In this document: piece by piece, positions 8,861-17,172 of the stretch
Position numbering within the stretch: the stretch's first letter is position 1
Layout of the letters: each line of letters opens with the position of its first letter
Assembly: GCA_944387405.1 (NCBI GenBank)
Contig: CALXET010000005.1
Coordinates: 1-64,000, forward strand
Reading direction: 5' to 3'
Source: an uncultured Clostridia bacterium
Lineage (GTDB): Bacteria > Bacillota > Clostridia > TANB77 > CAG-508
DNA: 64,000 nucleotides
Notes under the pieces: generated by a model
What the model was told of the DNA's origin: nothing
Databases searched by the model: none
The model's input: only the letters and a program-made list of their open reading frames with translations
Made by a program: the position numbers and the translations under genes

Positions 8861-9820
8861 TCAATTAGCAAATAAATTATCTAAATTATCATAATTCCTT
8901 TGGTTAGTATTATTGTAATTTGTAGATTTTTCTAATTTTTTAATATCCTTATCTTTCTTTTTCTGAGAAGAGATAAATTCTTGAATTTCTGTTGGTGTTT
9001 TTAAATTTCTATCATGCCAATCAGAAATCATCTTATCTAAATAATCAAAGCTTATATTAGATTTTGAAGTAGTTCTTTTTAGAGCAATTTCAATAATATC
9101 TAAATTATATTTAAAATCAATAGCCCATTTTTCAACATATGCATCTTCGTATGTTGTTAAATTTCTATTTAATCCGAGTTTTCGTATAATTTGCTTTTTT
9201 ATAGAAGTTATTTTTTCTTGTTTTTGATAATAAGCATCTAAATCGGAAAAAGATTTAATATTGTTTTTATGCCAACTATCAGCAACTACTTGAATATAAT
9301 TTCTATGTAAAGCAGATCTATCATAGCAGTAATTAAATAAAGCAAGCATTACTTGCTCATCAAAATCATATTTTTTAAACCACAAATCAATGTCATTATA
9401 CCATGAAGGAGACATGATTCCTTGGAAAAATTGATTATTAATGTTTTCAATTGCTTTTACTCTGTATTTGTTCTTTTCACTTTTAGCAATATCTTCAGGA
9501 GAAGAAGATAATTTTGGGGAATATAACTTCAAAAGTTCTGTTTCTTGTATATTAGTTAAAATATATCCAGTAGTTTTTTTTACAATAACCCCACATTCTT
9601 CCCAATATTTAAAAGCTTCTTGAATAGTTTTTAATGGAAGAGCAAGCTTTTTAGATAAATCATTTATTTTGATATCTTTGTCATATTTAGATAAAAAAAG
9701 TAAGTATAAATATACTTTAACATAATCACCATTTGCCTGAGATAAATATTCTGTGAAAAAAACATCAGGTATTTCTGTTGATGAAAATAACATTGATTTA
9801 TCATTTTGCTCTAACTTCAT
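8861..9820 (-). CDS. dnaD: DnaD-family primosomal protein
   Basis: Replication-initiation and restart protein that remodels DNA and helps helicase loading. 319 residues. An N-terminal winged-helix part (LSKKLALPLKTIQEAFKYW) is followed by two copies of the DnaD/DnaB C-terminal domain, the first near residues 130-195 and the second near 205-285 (pattern YVEKWAIDFKY, then MISDWHDRNLKT). The short charged tail is typical. It ends in TGA, showing that TGA is a stop here. It begins with ATG after AAGGAG and has its own promoter just upstream. Confidence 0.88.
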   Translation of the reverse strand: MKLEQNDKSMLFSSTEIPDVFFTEYLSQANGDYVKVYLYLLFLSKYDKDIKINDLSKKLALPLKTIQEAFKYWEECGVIVKKTTGYILTNIQETELLKLYSPKLSSSPEDIAKSEKNKYRVKAIENINNQFFQGIMSPSWYNDIDLWFKKYDFDEQVMLALFNYCYDRSALHRNYIQVVADSWHKNNIKSFSDLDAYYQKQEKITSIKKQIIRKLGLNRNLTTYEDAYVEKWAIDFKYNLDIIEIALKRTTSKSNISFDYLDKMISDWHDRNLKTPTEIQEFISSQKKKDKDIKKLEKSTNYNNTNQRNYDNLDNLFAN

Positions 9821-9862
9821 TTTTTACTCCTTCATATATAATAAAAATAAAAACTTTTTTGC

Positions 9863-9891
9863 ATTATATCATCATAGTTTAATATTTACAA
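9863..9891 (-). promoter_or_regulatory. Promoter of the dnaD-dnaC operon
   Basis: On the minus strand TTGTAA (9891-9886), a 17-base spacer and TATAAT (9868-9863). The dnaD ATG is about 43 bases downstream. This separates dnaD transcription from the secretion operon that ends at 9929. Confidence 0.65.
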
Positions 9892-9928
9892 TAATAAAAA
9901 AGATAAGAAAAAGTAAAATAATTGAAAA

Positions 9929-10216
9929 CTAAATAGAGATTTTCTTGTATAAATAAACTTTTTGAGAAAATATAAATTTTATAAGAAAATAAATTATTAT
10001 AAAAATATTTTCTTTATTTGATCTTAAAAGAGTAAAAAGCAAAAAAGGTAAAAAGAAAATTATAAATAATATTATTTTTAAATATATACTATTAATAAAT
10101 AAATTTAATAAGAAAAATAGAATAAGAGAATATAAAAAATTAATAAATAAAGTAGAATAATCAATTATACCTAAAAATTTATATGAAAAATTATAGTTTT
10201 TTGGAAAAATAAAAAT
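9929..10216 (-). CDS. PrgI-like small membrane protein of a type IV secretion system
   Basis: Hydrophobic protein of about 95 residues with two to three membrane segments. The start FPKNYNFSYKFLGIIDY and the later KVYLYKK pattern resemble PrgI proteins, which usually sit directly before virB4 in Gram-positive conjugation systems. Here no virB4 follows on this strand; it lies about 9 kb away in the opposite direction. TTG (10234) or GTG (10225) could start it but both sit in or before the GGAG ribosome site. ATT at 10216, 8 bases after GGAG, fits best. It overlaps or abuts the TrbL-like gene upstream. Confidence 0.55.
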   Translation of the reverse strand: MFIFPKNYNFSYKFLGIIDYSTLFINFLYSLILFFLLNLFINSIYLKIILFIIFFLPFLLFTLLRSNKENIFIIIYFLIKFIFSQKVYLYKKISI

Positions 10217-10230
10217 ATAAATCACTCCAA

Positions 10231-11106
10231 TCAATGAAAAGAATTTTTAATTGTTGATATTCCAGCTGTAATATCAGATGTAAATCCACTCGTGAAGTCT
10301 TTAACAAAAGAAGAAGCTTTAATAATAGAATAAAGAGCACCGATATACAATACCTTAGTAGTGGCATTACTTATATTATATTCAATTGAAGTAGTAATGA
10401 ATAATATTATAGATACTATTAATTGAATACTTAATAAAGAAATAAAATTTTTTAGCCACATTTTAAATAACCATTTCGTTGAGTTAGTTGAAAAAGATAA
10501 TATAAAAAAAGGAGATAATAGAATTAATAATTTAATAAGAATGTATCTATAAGAATATGTAATAATAAGATTAAATAACCCAAAACTAATAAAAATACTT
10601 AGTAGTCCATCAAAGCTAAAGAAACTTGGATTAGGAATGATTTCAGTAAAGTACATATCTTTTAATTGATTTCCTAAATAGGAGAACGAAATTTTAGAAG
10701 AAAATATAAAACTATAATATTCTCTTATGCAATCAGTTAAAATATCAAAAATATTTATTATTTGTTCACAAATAAAGTAAGAAAAGTTTACACAGATTGC
10801 GCATATAGTGAATTTAATTAAAAATTGAAATGGTTTTTCTACAGCAGTTCCAGAAAAATGAGAAAATAAATATGAAAAGGAATAATAAATTAAAAAAGCT
10901 AGTAATAGAGCATTTGCAATATCTATAATACTATGAGAATGATTATCTAAAAAAGAAATGAAGTAAGTATTGTCAATTATTTTAGAATCTATAAATGTTA
11001 TTTCATCTAAAATTTCATAAGAATCAACATTAATTGAATTTAAAAAACTGGAATATAAAGAATTAATAGAAGAATTAATAGTCTCAGTAACTGATGATAT
11101 ATCCAT
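10231..11106 (-). CDS. VirB6/TrbL-like multi-spanning membrane protein
   Basis: 291 residues with about six to seven predicted membrane segments, beginning around residue 60 (IIDIANALLLAFLIYYSFSY) and including YRYILIKLLILLSPFFIL, the motif region typical of TrbL/VirB6 channel components. A soluble N-terminal part of about 50 residues precedes the first segment. It starts at ATG four bases after the VirB2-like gene, with a weak ribosome site, so translation is coupled. The identity rests on topology and operon position, not on a diagnostic motif. Confidence 0.65.
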   Translation of the reverse strand: MDISSVTETINSSINSLYSSFLNSINVDSYEILDEITFIDSKIIDNTYFISFLDNHSHSIIDIANALLLAFLIYYSFSYLFSHFSGTAVEKPFQFLIKFTICAICVNFSYFICEQIINIFDILTDCIREYYSFIFSSKISFSYLGNQLKDMYFTEIIPNPSFFSFDGLLSIFISFGLFNLIITYSYRYILIKLLILLSPFFILSFSTNSTKWLFKMWLKNFISLLSIQLIVSIILFITTSIEYNISNATTKVLYIGALYSIIKASSFVKDFTSGFTSDITAGISTIKNSFH

Positions 11107-11110
11107 GATT

Positions 11111-11443
11111 TTATCCTATTAATGCATTTATTGTAGATAAAATTAAATCAATACATAATATAAATGCATAAGAAAATAAAGATCCAGTTATTAATCTTTT
11201 TCCAGTTCTAATTTTTTCTTCATCTCCAAAACTGAATTTTTTCATTAAAATTCCACTACCAACAGCTACAGCTGCAGCAGGAGTGGATATATTTATTATC
11301 CACGATTCAATTTTTGTAAAGGCATCATTTAAAGTAGTAATTAATTTTGGATAAGCAGAATAAGAGGTGTTAGGCAGAAAGAAAAATAAAAGTAAAAATA
11401 AAAAAAGTAATAAAAAAGTAATTTTTAATTTATTATTATCCAT
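11111..11443 (-). CDS. VirB2/TrbC-like pilin-type protein
   Basis: 110 residues. An N-terminal signal-like hydrophobic stretch (LLLFLFLLLFFFLPNTSYSA) comes first. Two further hydrophobic helices follow, the first rich in alanine and glycine (AAAVAVGSGILM). A basic loop between them includes KIRTGKRLI. This is the size and layout of VirB2/TrbC subunits, which form the pilus or channel fibre. ATG follows AAAGGA. It lies between the VirD4-like and TrbL-like genes, the usual order for Gram-positive transfer operons. Confidence 0.65.
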   Translation of the reverse strand: MDNNKLKITFLLLFLFLLLFFFLPNTSYSAYPKLITTLNDAFTKIESWIINISTPAAAVAVGSGILMKKFSFGDEEKIRTGKRLITGSLFSYAFILCIDLILSTINALIG

Positions 11444-11465
11444 AAAGTATCCTTTCTATAAATTT

Positions 11466-13190
11466 TTATTTAAAATAGGGTAATGTTTTAATTTTAATAG
11501 GAGGTAATATTTTTTCACCGGTAGAAATAAAAGATAAACAAGAGAATGTTTCTAAATCTAAAGTAAAAAAATTAGTATCATATGTATAATCAAGTTGTTT
11601 ATAGGTATTTATACTTTCAGATATATTAGAATCATGAGAAATAAAAGAATTCGTAAATAGGCTATAAGAAGTTTGTTTAGCATTTTCAGATATTGTGTTA
11701 GAGGTAAAAGTTTTTTCTGTTTTTCCAATTTGCTTTTGGACTTCCTCAATAGTAAATAAATCATCTGTTCTAAACCAAAACTTATTAACAAGATTTTGTA
11801 TGATAACTTTTGTTGAGGATTCATTATTTAAAGTGTTTAGAAGAGATGTATAACTTTGAGTTGCCAAAATATTTATACATTTTGCCTCTCTAGATTGAGC
11901 AAAAAAGTTAGCATCTGAAGAAGTTACATATTCATGGTATTCATCACTCAAAAAACATGAAATTCTTATGTCATTTGGGGATTTTTTTGAAAGATTAGAT
12001 AGAACTTCTGATTGAAAGTCTAATTTTAAATATGCTGAAATGATTTTTGATAATGAAGTATATTCAGAAATATTCATATTAAGAATAACGATTTTTCCGG
12101 TTTCTAAAGCATTTTCAAAACCGAAAAAGTTAATTTCATTTTTTTTCGGGCAGAAAGTAGTTTTGACAAGTTGATCAGAAACAAATGTATTTGTTACTCT
12201 CGATATTTCTGATTTTATAATAGATAATACTCTTTGATCTATTGAAAAAAATTCATTTTGAAAAAAATCTAATATACTAGAAAGCACTTGTATATCTGAA
12301 GTAGATAATTTCTTTTTTAAGTATTTATCTTTTAAATAATTAATTTTTTCTTTGTAGTAATTAGGGTATAATATTATCTTATGTATTTCTTCAAAAGTTA
12401 CATAATTATCATTATATAATCTGCATAGTTTAATTGCTTCAGTTAAAGTCTGTTCCGCTTTGTCGAGCCAATAAGAATCAGAAGTATTATTACTAAAAAG
12501 AGATAAAATAGAAATTAATCGATTAGCTAAAACTTGTGGCTTTAAATTTGGTTTATCTAAAGGATTATATTTATAATTACCGCCAAGTTCTATAATAATT
12601 ACATCATTTGCTCTATTATACTTTTTAGAGTATAATAGCATTTGTTTATAAAAGTTACCTTTTACATCTAAAATTAGCATAGATATTTTTTTATTTTTAT
12701 TATTATTTTCATATTTTATTATTTGTTCAGCAAAGGGGTATAGTAAAGAACTTGTTTTTCCACTTCCGATTGTTCCTGTTACTAATATATTTTGAAATAA
12801 GCCTTTATAAGGTATAAATATTTTATGATTATTATTATCAACACCGGCTAGTAAATTTAAATCATTAGTATTTAATAATGTATAATTACTATTAGAAATT
12901 TTTGAAACATCCTTGGAATTATAGTTATTATTTGATAGAAATTTGCAATTTGAAAATTTATTTACAAAATAATTAGAAAAAATTATTGATGAGATAATAG
13001 AGACTATGATGTAAAGTCTTTTAAAATAAAACCAAAATGTGGGATATTTTTTACATATATCAAAAGGATGAACTGAAAATGAAATAACAATGGAGTCTGC
13101 TAAAAATAAGTCATGAAAAAGAAAAAACATTAAAATATTTAAAAATAATGATGTAAAAATAATAGAAATAATTTTTTTTATTATTATAAT
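11466..13190 (-). CDS. VirD4/TraG-like coupling ATPase
   Basis: Membrane ATPase that feeds substrates to a type IV machine. About 574 residues. Two N-terminal membrane segments come first. Then Walker A (TIGSGKTSS, near residue 140), the VKGNFYKQM segment matching the DPKGE region of VirD4, and Walker B (FLSDEYHEYV, near 412) with ATQSYTSLLN after it. Reading from the ATG at 13130 would cut off the first membrane helix. ATT at 13190, five bases after AGGAGG, is in frame and restores it, so ATT is the likely start. Seven CGG triplets in sense are all out of frame. Partner genes follow directly downstream. No relaxase gene is visible nearby, so protein export or a relic are alternatives to DNA transfer. 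Confidence 0.75.
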   Translation of the reverse strand: MIIIKKIISIIFTSLFLNILMFFLFHDLFLADSIVISFSVHPFDICKKYPTFWFYFKRLYIIVSIISSIIFSNYFVNKFSNCKFLSNNNYNSKDVSKISNSNYTLLNTNDLNLLAGVDNNNHKIFIPYKGLFQNILVTGTIGSGKTSSLLYPFAEQIIKYENNNKNKKISMLILDVKGNFYKQMLLYSKKYNRANDVIIIELGGNYKYNPLDKPNLKPQVLANRLISILSLFSNNTSDSYWLDKAEQTLTEAIKLCRLYNDNYVTFEEIHKIILYPNYYKEKINYLKDKYLKKKLSTSDIQVLSSILDFFQNEFFSIDQRVLSIIKSEISRVTNTFVSDQLVKTTFCPKKNEINFFGFENALETGKIVILNMNISEYTSLSKIISAYLKLDFQSEVLSNLSKKSPNDIRISCFLSDEYHEYVTSSDANFFAQSREAKCINILATQSYTSLLNTLNNESSTKVIIQNLVNKFWFRTDDLFTIEEVQKQIGKTEKTFTSNTISENAKQTSYSLFTNSFISHDSNISESINTYKQLDYTYDTNFFTLDLETFSCLSFISTGEKILPPIKIKTLPYFK

Positions 13191-13199
13191 GTGGACCTC

Positions 13200-13340
13200 C
13201 TAATGAAATAATTTTTTATTTAATTTTGCACCTTGTTTATTAAATAGGAAAACAGATTCAAATAAGTTATATAAAAAAGAAAAAATTATATATATATTGA
13301 TAAAAAAAGTAATAAAAAAGGTAATGATTAAAAATGTCAA
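13200..13340 (-). CDS. Small membrane protein at the head of the secretion operon
   Basis: 46 residues from TTG at 13340, ten bases after AGGAGG; ATT at 13349 is an alternative start. The N-terminal half is one membrane helix (TFLIITFFITFFINIYIIF). The C-terminal half is soluble and basic (FNKQGAKLNKKLFH). The stop codon overlaps the ribosome site of the VirD4-like gene, a tight operon arrangement. The family is not recognised. Such short membrane proteins are common in transfer operons. Confidence 0.55.
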   Translation of the reverse strand: MTFLIITFFITFFINIYIIFSFLYNLFESVFLFNKQGAKLNKKLFH

Positions 13341-13367
13341 TATTGGAATACCTCCTATAATTTCTGC

Positions 13368-13396
13368 ATGATACAACATTTTATTAGATTTGTCTA
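13368..13396 (-). promoter_or_regulatory. Likely promoter of the minus-strand secretion operon
   Basis: On the minus strand TAGACA (13396-13391), a 17-base spacer and TATCAT (13373-13368), upstream of the small membrane protein gene. It diverges from the DUF1858 gene. Both boxes deviate from consensus, so only moderate confidence. Confidence 0.45.
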
Positions 13397-13457
13397 TACT
13401 TTTTTTGAAAAATGTGTTAAAATAATTTGCGACAAAGACTCTAAAGGAGGGATAAAG

Positions 13458-13640
13458 ATGATAGAAAAAACAACAACAATAGGAAGTTTATTAGAAACAA
13501 ATCCAGAAAAAGCTGAAATACTAATAAATGCAGGAATGCACTGTTTAGGTTGTCCAGCTTCTCAAGCAGAAACATTAGAAGAAGCTTGTGATGTTCATGG
13601 AATAGATGTTGAAGAATTATTAGAAAAACTAAACGCGTAA
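13458..13640 (+). CDS. DUF1858 family redox disulfide domain protein
   Basis: 60 residues from ATG after AAAGGAGGG. The sequence starts TTTIGSLLETNPEKAEILI and has GMHCLGCPASQ, the CxxC of this family (hybrid-cluster-protein-associated disulfide domain). It ends with GIDVEELLEKLN. The function is probably redox or metal related and is not well defined. It stands alone between the divergent secretion operon and tRNA-Arg. A short weak hairpin (TGGGC/GCCCA, 13653-13668) follows it. Confidence 0.85.
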   Translation: MIEKTTTIGSLLETNPEKAEILINAGMHCLGCPASQAETLEEACDVHGIDVEELLEKLNA

Positions 13641-13672
13641 AATATAATATTACTGGGCATTTTGCCCAATAT

Positions 13673-13749
13673 GCATCTATAGCTCAGTAGGATAGAGCGC
13701 TCCCCTCCTAAGGGAGAGGCCACAGGTTCGATTCCTGTTAGGTGCACCA
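13673..13749 (+). tRNA. tRNA-Arg, anticodon CCU
   Basis: 77 bases with encoded CCA. Acceptor GCATCTA pairs with TAGGTGC. Anticodon stem CTCCC/GGGAG encloses loop CTCCTAA, anticodon CCU, which reads AGG. The D-arm AGCTCAG and T-arm GGTTCGATTCC are canonical. It lies 20 bases upstream of tadA. Confidence 0.95.
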
Positions 13750-13769
13750 TTATTTTTATGGAGAATAAA

Positions 13770-14237
13770 ATGAATAAAGAATGTTATATGAAAAAAGCTT
13801 TAATAGAAGCTAAAAAAGCTTTTGATAAAGATGAAGTGCCAATTGGGGCAATTATTGTAAAAGATGGAGAAATCATTGCAAAGGCTCATAATTGTAAAGA
13901 AATTAAGAAAGATACGACAATGCATGCAGAACTTATTGCAATAAAAAAAGCAAGTAAAAAGTTAAACTCATGGAGATTAACAGATTGTGAGATGTATACA
14001 ACACTTGAACCTTGTCCTATGTGTGCTGGAGCAATAATTAATTCTAGAATAAAAAAAGTATACATAGGTGCTAAAGACGAGAAGTCAGGTGCTGCAGGAA
14101 GCGTACTAAATTTGTTTAAAGATTATAAGTTTAATCATTTAGTAGAAGTGGAACAAGGAATTTTAGAAGAAGATTGTAAAAAAATTTTACAAGATTTTTT
14201 TAAGTATCTAAGAGAAATGAAGAAACAGGAGAAATGA
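13770..14237 (+). CDS. tadA: tRNA adenosine(34) deaminase
   Basis: Converts A34 to inosine in tRNA-Arg(ACG), letting it read CGU, CGC and CGA. 155 residues. Zinc-site motifs MHAELIAI and LEPCPMCAGAI carry His, the catalytic Glu and two Cys. The second ATG (13770) was chosen because GGAG lies 6 bases before it; the first, at 13758, has no ribosome site. Its substrate gene, tRNA-Arg(ACG), is in this window at 54491-54567. Its stop overlaps the start of the next gene. The tadA, SRP RNA, dnaX order is common in Firmicutes. Confidence 0.93.
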   Translation: MNKECYMKKALIEAKKAFDKDEVPIGAIIVKDGEIIAKAHNCKEIKKDTTMHAELIAIKKASKKLNSWRLTDCEMYTTLEPCPMCAGAIINSRIKKVYIGAKDEKSGAAGSVLNLFKDYKFNHLVEVEQGILEEDCKKILQDFFKYLREMKKQEK

Positions 14238-14977
14238 TGAAAGAAGAAAAGAAAAAAGTAATAAAAAAGTATATATTTGTGTTCTTTGTACTTTTTGTCA
14301 TACTTACATCTATATTTATAATGATTAAATACCAAGTTGAAGGTGAAACAAAAATGCCATATAACTTAGAACAAATTGTTATAAAAAGCACATTAGGATC
14401 AAAAAATTTAGATGGTGATGAATTGTGGAATCTAGAATTGAAGCAAGATAATGATATATATATTTATATAGGCAGAGATGAAAATAATGATGATGAAAAT
14501 AAAATTGAGAAAGTAACTGTTGAAAATATATCAGTAAATGGTATTGAAAACACAGATAATATAAAAATATTATTACCAACAGGCGACAATATAGATAACA
14601 TATATTCTAATAGTACAAAAGATTATAAAAATGAAAAGATTGAATTCTTAGGAAGCAATGTAGATAGTCTTGATAAGCATGAAATATGTGAAGATGGTGG
14701 TATGATTGCGTTAAGGGTTGAAAATTCTAATATTGGTACATATACTTCAAATAAAGATAAAGAAATTAAATATGACAGTAGTTTATTAGAAAAGGCAAAA
14801 ATACCGGAAGAGAATTTAAAATTTAATATAAGTTTCGATTTAGTAATAGAAATCACATCAGGAGTTAAATACAAATCTACACTAAATTATGATTTACCTA
14901 CAAATAGTTTTAAAGATTCAGGAACTAACACTAAAGTAATAGAAGATTTTTCTAATATTATTTTTAAAAGAGAATAA
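14234..14977 (+). CDS. Unknown membrane-anchored protein
   Basis: 247 residues. A basic N-terminus and one membrane helix (YIFVFFVLFVILTSIFIMI, about residues 13-31) are followed by YQVEGETKMPYNLEQIVI and a soluble, acidic domain with many short beta-strand-like segments, probably outside the cell. It begins with ATGATG overlapping the tadA stop, so the two are translationally coupled. I do not recognise a named family. Similar anchored proteins occur in related Clostridia to my recollection, but I cannot confirm this here. Confidence 0.65.
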   Translation: MMKEEKKKVIKKYIFVFFVLFVILTSIFIMIKYQVEGETKMPYNLEQIVIKSTLGSKNLDGDELWNLELKQDNDIYIYIGRDENNDDENKIEKVTVENISVNGIENTDNIKILLPTGDNIDNIYSNSTKDYKNEKIEFLGSNVDSLDKHEICEDGGMIALRVENSNIGTYTSNKDKEIKYDSSLLEKAKIPEENLKFNISFDLVIEITSGVKYKSTLNYDLPTNSFKDSGTNTKVIEDFSNIIFKRE

Positions 14978-15015
14978 AAATAAATATTAAAAATTAAATA
15001 AAATTAAAAATAGTA

Positions 15016-15044
15016 TTGATAATTAAAAGATATCATTATATAAT
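15016..15044 (+). promoter_or_regulatory. Promoter of the SRP RNA gene
   Basis: TTGATA at 15016-15021, a 17-base spacer and TATAAT at 15039-15044. The predicted start near 15051 matches the 5' end of the folded SRP RNA. Confidence 0.7.
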
Positions 15045-15055
15045 CTTTAAAGTAT

Positions 15056-15177
15056 AGTGATAGCTTTTGTGTGGAAAGTATGTTCAATAAAAAGCTATGA
15101 ACCTCGTCAGATTCGGAAGAAAGCAGCGATAAATAGTGTATTATGTGATCACATGCTTTCCACAGAGGAGCTATTGC
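15056..15177 (+). ncRNA. ffs: Signal recognition particle RNA (small bacterial type)
   Basis: The conserved domain IV core is seen at about 15098-15132: GAACCTCGTCAG, then TTCGGAAGAAAGCAGCGATAA, here split. The two sides pair as a long hairpin: ATAGCTTTTGTGTGGAAAGT on the left with ACATGCTTTCCACA and AGCTAT on the right. The exact ends are estimated from the pairing. The RNA lacks room for an Alu domain, so it is the short form. Its place between the tadA region and dnaX is typical. Confidence 0.9.
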
Positions 15178-15210
15178 TATATTTTTATTTATATGAAAGA
15201 GGTGGTAAAA

Positions 15211-16794
15211 TTGGCATATACAGCTTTGTACAGAAAATTTAGACCACTAAAATTTGAAGAGTTTGCAGGACAAGAACATATAACTAGGACATTAAAAAAT
15301 CAGATAATGTCAGATAGAGTTGGACATGCTTATTTATTTAATGGAGGAAGAGGAACTGGAAAAACATCTGCTGCTAAAATTTTGGCTAGAGCAGTAAATT
15401 GTTTAAATCCAAAAGATGGTGAACCATGTAATGAATGTGAGATTTGTAAAGAAATTCTAAATGGATCTCTTACAGATGTAGTAGAAATGGATGCTGCTTC
15501 AAATAATAGTGTCGAAGACATTAGGAGTATTAGAGAAGAAGTTAACTTTCTACCTACTAAAGCTAAATATAGAGTATATATTATAGATGAGGTTCATATG
15601 TTATCTACAGGTGCATTTAATGCATTATTAAAAACATTAGAAGAACCACCAGCTCATGTAAAATTCATTCTAGCAACGACAGAACCTCAAAAATTACCTG
15701 CTACGATACTTTCAAGATGCCAAAGATTTGATTTTAAAAAAATTAGTGAAGAGGATATAATAAAAAGATTAAAAGTTATTTGCAAAGAGTCTAATATAAC
15801 TATTACTGATGAAGCTTTAAGAACTATAGCAGTACTTTCAGAAGGTGGAATGAGAGATGCCATAAGTATTCTAGAAAGGTGCCTTCAAGATGGGGATACA
15901 GAAATTGCAGATGATAAAATAAAAGACCTAGTTGGAATTCCAAAAATAGAATATATAAATAAAATAACGGAAAGTATTATAGAAAAAAACGAAGAAAAAG
16001 CACTAAATACAATAGAAGAAGTAATAAATGATGGAAAAGATTTATATAATTTTCTATGGGAAATCATAAAATATGTTAAAGATGTCTTATTGTTTAAAGT
16101 TCAAGGAAAAGTGAATTTATATAATAGTGATGATTTGGAAAAGATTAAAAACATATCAGAACATGCATCAAAAGATGAGCTTTTTAGCATAATATATGAG
16201 CTTTCAGAACTTGAAAACAATATAAAATGGTCTACTCAGAAAAATATTATGTTTGAAGCAGGAATATTAAGATTAATAACAAAAAATAAATATAAAGATT
16301 ATGGAGACTTAGAAGAGAGAATAGATAGATTAGAAGAAAAAATAAATAATGGGAGCTTTTCTATATCTCAAAATACACAAAAGACAGCAATTACAGAAGA
16401 AAAAGTGCAAAAAAGTGAAAGTGATTTAAAAAAAGAACCAAAAAAAGATGAAATGGTTGCAAGACAAGCAAAAAAACTTCAAAGTGAGAATTATTGGAAA
16501 GAAGTTGTAAACATATTAAAATCAAAAGGTAAGATTACTTTATTTACAAATTTGATCAATGCAAAAGCAGCAGAGATAAATGATATGCAACTTGCTATAG
16601 TAGGACTTTCTGCTTTTGGAAAAAGAATAGTAGAACAGCCTGAAAATAAAAAAGAGATAGAAGATGCTATAATGCAAGTTACAGGAAAAAAGATGTATAT
16701 TACTATAGATGAAGAAAAAAATGTGATTTCTAAAAAAGAAGAAAATAATAAATTAGATGGTATAGACATACCAATTAATATTATAGAAGAATAA
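15211..16794 (+). CDS. dnaX: DNA polymerase III subunit gamma/tau
   Basis: Clamp-loader ATPase. 527 residues. It begins AYTALYRKFRPLKFEEFAGQ, the standard DnaX start. Walker A is NGGRGTGKTSAAK (near residue 45), a four-cysteine zinc module follows (CNECEICKEI with an upstream Cys), Walker B is YIIDEVHML, and sensor 1 is ILATTEPQKL. The TTG at 15211 was chosen: the ribosome site GAAAGAGGTGG is just upstream and the protein then starts at the family position; an in-frame ATG at 15193 overlaps that site. The C-terminal third (from about 390) is charged and variable, as in tau. Confidence 0.95.
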   Translation: MAYTALYRKFRPLKFEEFAGQEHITRTLKNQIMSDRVGHAYLFNGGRGTGKTSAAKILARAVNCLNPKDGEPCNECEICKEILNGSLTDVVEMDAASNNSVEDIRSIREEVNFLPTKAKYRVYIIDEVHMLSTGAFNALLKTLEEPPAHVKFILATTEPQKLPATILSRCQRFDFKKISEEDIIKRLKVICKESNITITDEALRTIAVLSEGGMRDAISILERCLQDGDTEIADDKIKDLVGIPKIEYINKITESIIEKNEEKALNTIEEVINDGKDLYNFLWEIIKYVKDVLLFKVQGKVNLYNSDDLEKIKNISEHASKDELFSIIYELSELENNIKWSTQKNIMFEAGILRLITKNKYKDYGDLEERIDRLEEKINNGSFSISQNTQKTAITEEKVQKSESDLKKEPKKDEMVARQAKKLQSENYWKEVVNILKSKGKITLFTNLINAKAAEINDMQLAIVGLSAFGKRIVEQPENKKEIEDAIMQVTGKKMYITIDEEKNVISKKEENNKLDGIDIPINIIEE

Positions 16795-16809
16795 AAGGAG
16801 GAAAATATA

Positions 16810-17154
16810 ATGGCAAAAAGAGGTGGATTCCCAGGAGGCATGGGAGGATTTGGAGGAATGAATATCAACAAGCTAATGAAAGAAGCAAAAAAAATGCAAG
16901 CAGATATGGAAAAATCACAAGTAGAATTAGCTGAAAGAGAATTTGAGAACACAGTAGGTGGAGGAGCAGTTACTGTAAAAGTAAGTGGTACAAAACAAAT
17001 TAAAGAAATTAAAATACAGAAAGATGTAGTAGATCCAGATGATGTAGAGACACTAGAAGATTTAATTATGACTTGTGTAAATGGAGCAATGAATAAAGTT
17101 GATGTGGCAGCTGAAGAGAGTATGGGAAAATTTAATATACCAGGATTAATGTAA
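16810..17154 (+). CDS. ybaB: YbaB/EbfC nucleoid-associated protein
   Basis: 114 residues. A glycine/methionine-rich N-terminus (GGFPGGMGGFGGM) is followed by the family core NKLMKEAKKMQADMEKSQ and the GGGAVTVKVSGTKQIKEIKI strand region. It binds DNA as a dimer. ATG follows AAAGGAGG, 15 bases after dnaX, within the dnaX-ybaB-recR operon. Confidence 0.95.
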   Translation: MAKRGGFPGGMGGFGGMNINKLMKEAKKMQADMEKSQVELAEREFENTVGGGAVTVKVSGTKQIKEIKIQKDVVDPDDVETLEDLIMTCVNGAMNKVDVAAEESMGKFNIPGLM

Positions 17155-17172
17155 TAAAAGAGGAGATAATGA

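Noticed and set aside
15136..15210. DnaX extended upstream over the SRP RNA
   Set aside because: The extension would overlap the RNA hairpin, and TTG 15211 gives the conserved DnaX start with a ribosome site.
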